Shown here: positions 63,544-64,000 of the stretch, piece by piece
How the letters are laid out: each line of letters begins with the position of its first letter
Position numbering within the stretch: the stretch's first letter is position 1
Assembly (NCBI RefSeq): GCF_011386835.1
Contig: NC_088809.1
Coordinates: 20,985,567 to 21,049,566, forward strand
DNA length: 64,000 nt
Direction of reading: 5' to 3'
Origin: Chrysemys picta bellii
Lineage: Eukaryota > Chordata > Testudines > Emydidae
The notes under the pieces: model-generated
What the model saw: only the letters and a program-made list of their open reading frames with translations
What the model was told of the DNA's origin: nothing
Database searches by the model: none
Position numbers and translations under genes: made by a program

Positions 63544-63712
63544 TAGAATCATAGAATCTCAGGGTTGGAAGGGACCTCAGGAGGTATCTAGTCCAACCCC
63601 CTGTTCAAAGCAGGACCAACCCCCAACTAAATCATCCCAGCCAGGGCTTTGTCAAGCCTGACCTTAAAAACCTCTAAGGAAGGAGATTCCACCACCTCCC
63701 TAGGTAACATGA
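63544..63712 (-). mobile_element. CR1 3'-end fragment
   Basis: The plus strand begins TAGAATCATAGAATCTCAGG and runs GAAGGGACCTCAGGAGG to CACCACCTCCCTAGGTAAC. About 170 bp, little diverged. Confidence 0.95.
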
Positions 63713-64000
63713 TCTACATGTATGATCTGTTCCAACCATATGTGTACTGCCTGTGACCAAGATTGTAGTGCCTTTACCCCTCTGCCAAAGGCTCATGGGA
63801 TTTTCATTGTGTTTCATGTCTAGATGGAACCAGCATCCTGGAGATTGACAGGATCCCCTGAAAAACAGCTGTCTCCTCAATTAACGGCAGTGAATGCCGT
63901 GTCTTTCAGACTCCGTGGCTCACGCTAGTAGCAAACAGGACTGCACTTTGGACACGCTCACTTGATGGTGTTAGCATCTCCGGGCTCACAGCTTGGCATT
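63713..64000. other. Unique sequence at window end
   Basis: No gene or repeat recognised; the window stops within it. Confidence 0.35.

Overview
The window looks like vertebrate, most likely turtle (cryptodire), nuclear DNA. The reasons are many CR1-type LINE 3' ends with ATTCTATG-like terminal octamers, a second CR1 lineage ending near TTATGTTC, tRNA-headed SINEs carrying a CR1 tail, MIR/CORE-type SINEs, several hAT-type miniature elements and solo LTRs. A crocodilian is the main alternative. I find no intact protein-coding gene, RNA gene, operon or CRISPR array. Nearly all long open frames are repeat antisense, low-complexity sequence or GC-rich sequence that happens to lack stops.

Layout. 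1-10 kb: mostly unique sequence with conserved-element-like blocks (about 1.5, 3.5, 7.1 and 9.2 kb), a CR1 inserted into an old SINE (2.2-3.2 kb), a 45-bp minisatellite split by a CR1 (4.4-5.0 kb), a long GT run, a hAT MITE (6.6 kb) and an inverted head-to-head repeat with a 10-bp target duplication (9.6 kb). 10-30 kb: a solo LTR with a perfect duplication (10.9 kb), a CR1 inside a SINE (16 kb), a hAT MITE (19.7 kb), a 1.07-kb LTR inside a SINE (20.4-21.4 kb), a 479-bp solo LTR (22.3 kb) and a relative of the 20.4-kb LTR (27.6-28.8 kb). 30-50 kb: a CA-rich tract (36.7 kb), a GC-rich block containing a hAT element (37.4-38.2 kb), a run of CR1 copies (39.9-45.2 kb), other MITEs (43.9, 46.6 and 48.3 kb) and a conserved-element-like block (49.6 kb). 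50-64 kb: the longest CR1 copy, split by a 1.1-kb LTR; a three-layer CR1 nest (54.2-56.4 kb); a faintly exon-like minus-strand segment (57.2-57.5 kb); a 108-bp direct repeat pair; and a 750-bp hAT element filled by a GC-rich minisatellite (61.4-62.2 kb).

The content is best read as layered transposon insertions: old minus-strand CR1 and MIR copies, then younger CR1, hAT and LTR insertions, with CTCF-like motifs and AT-rich conserved-looking islands between them. These may be regulatory sequence, but that cannot be shown here. There is no evidence for a new defence-like or metabolic system. The points most worth checking are the inverted element at 9.58-9.78 kb, the related CAGGGCCGGC hAT elements, the nested insertions, and the candidate exon-like segment near 57.4 kb.
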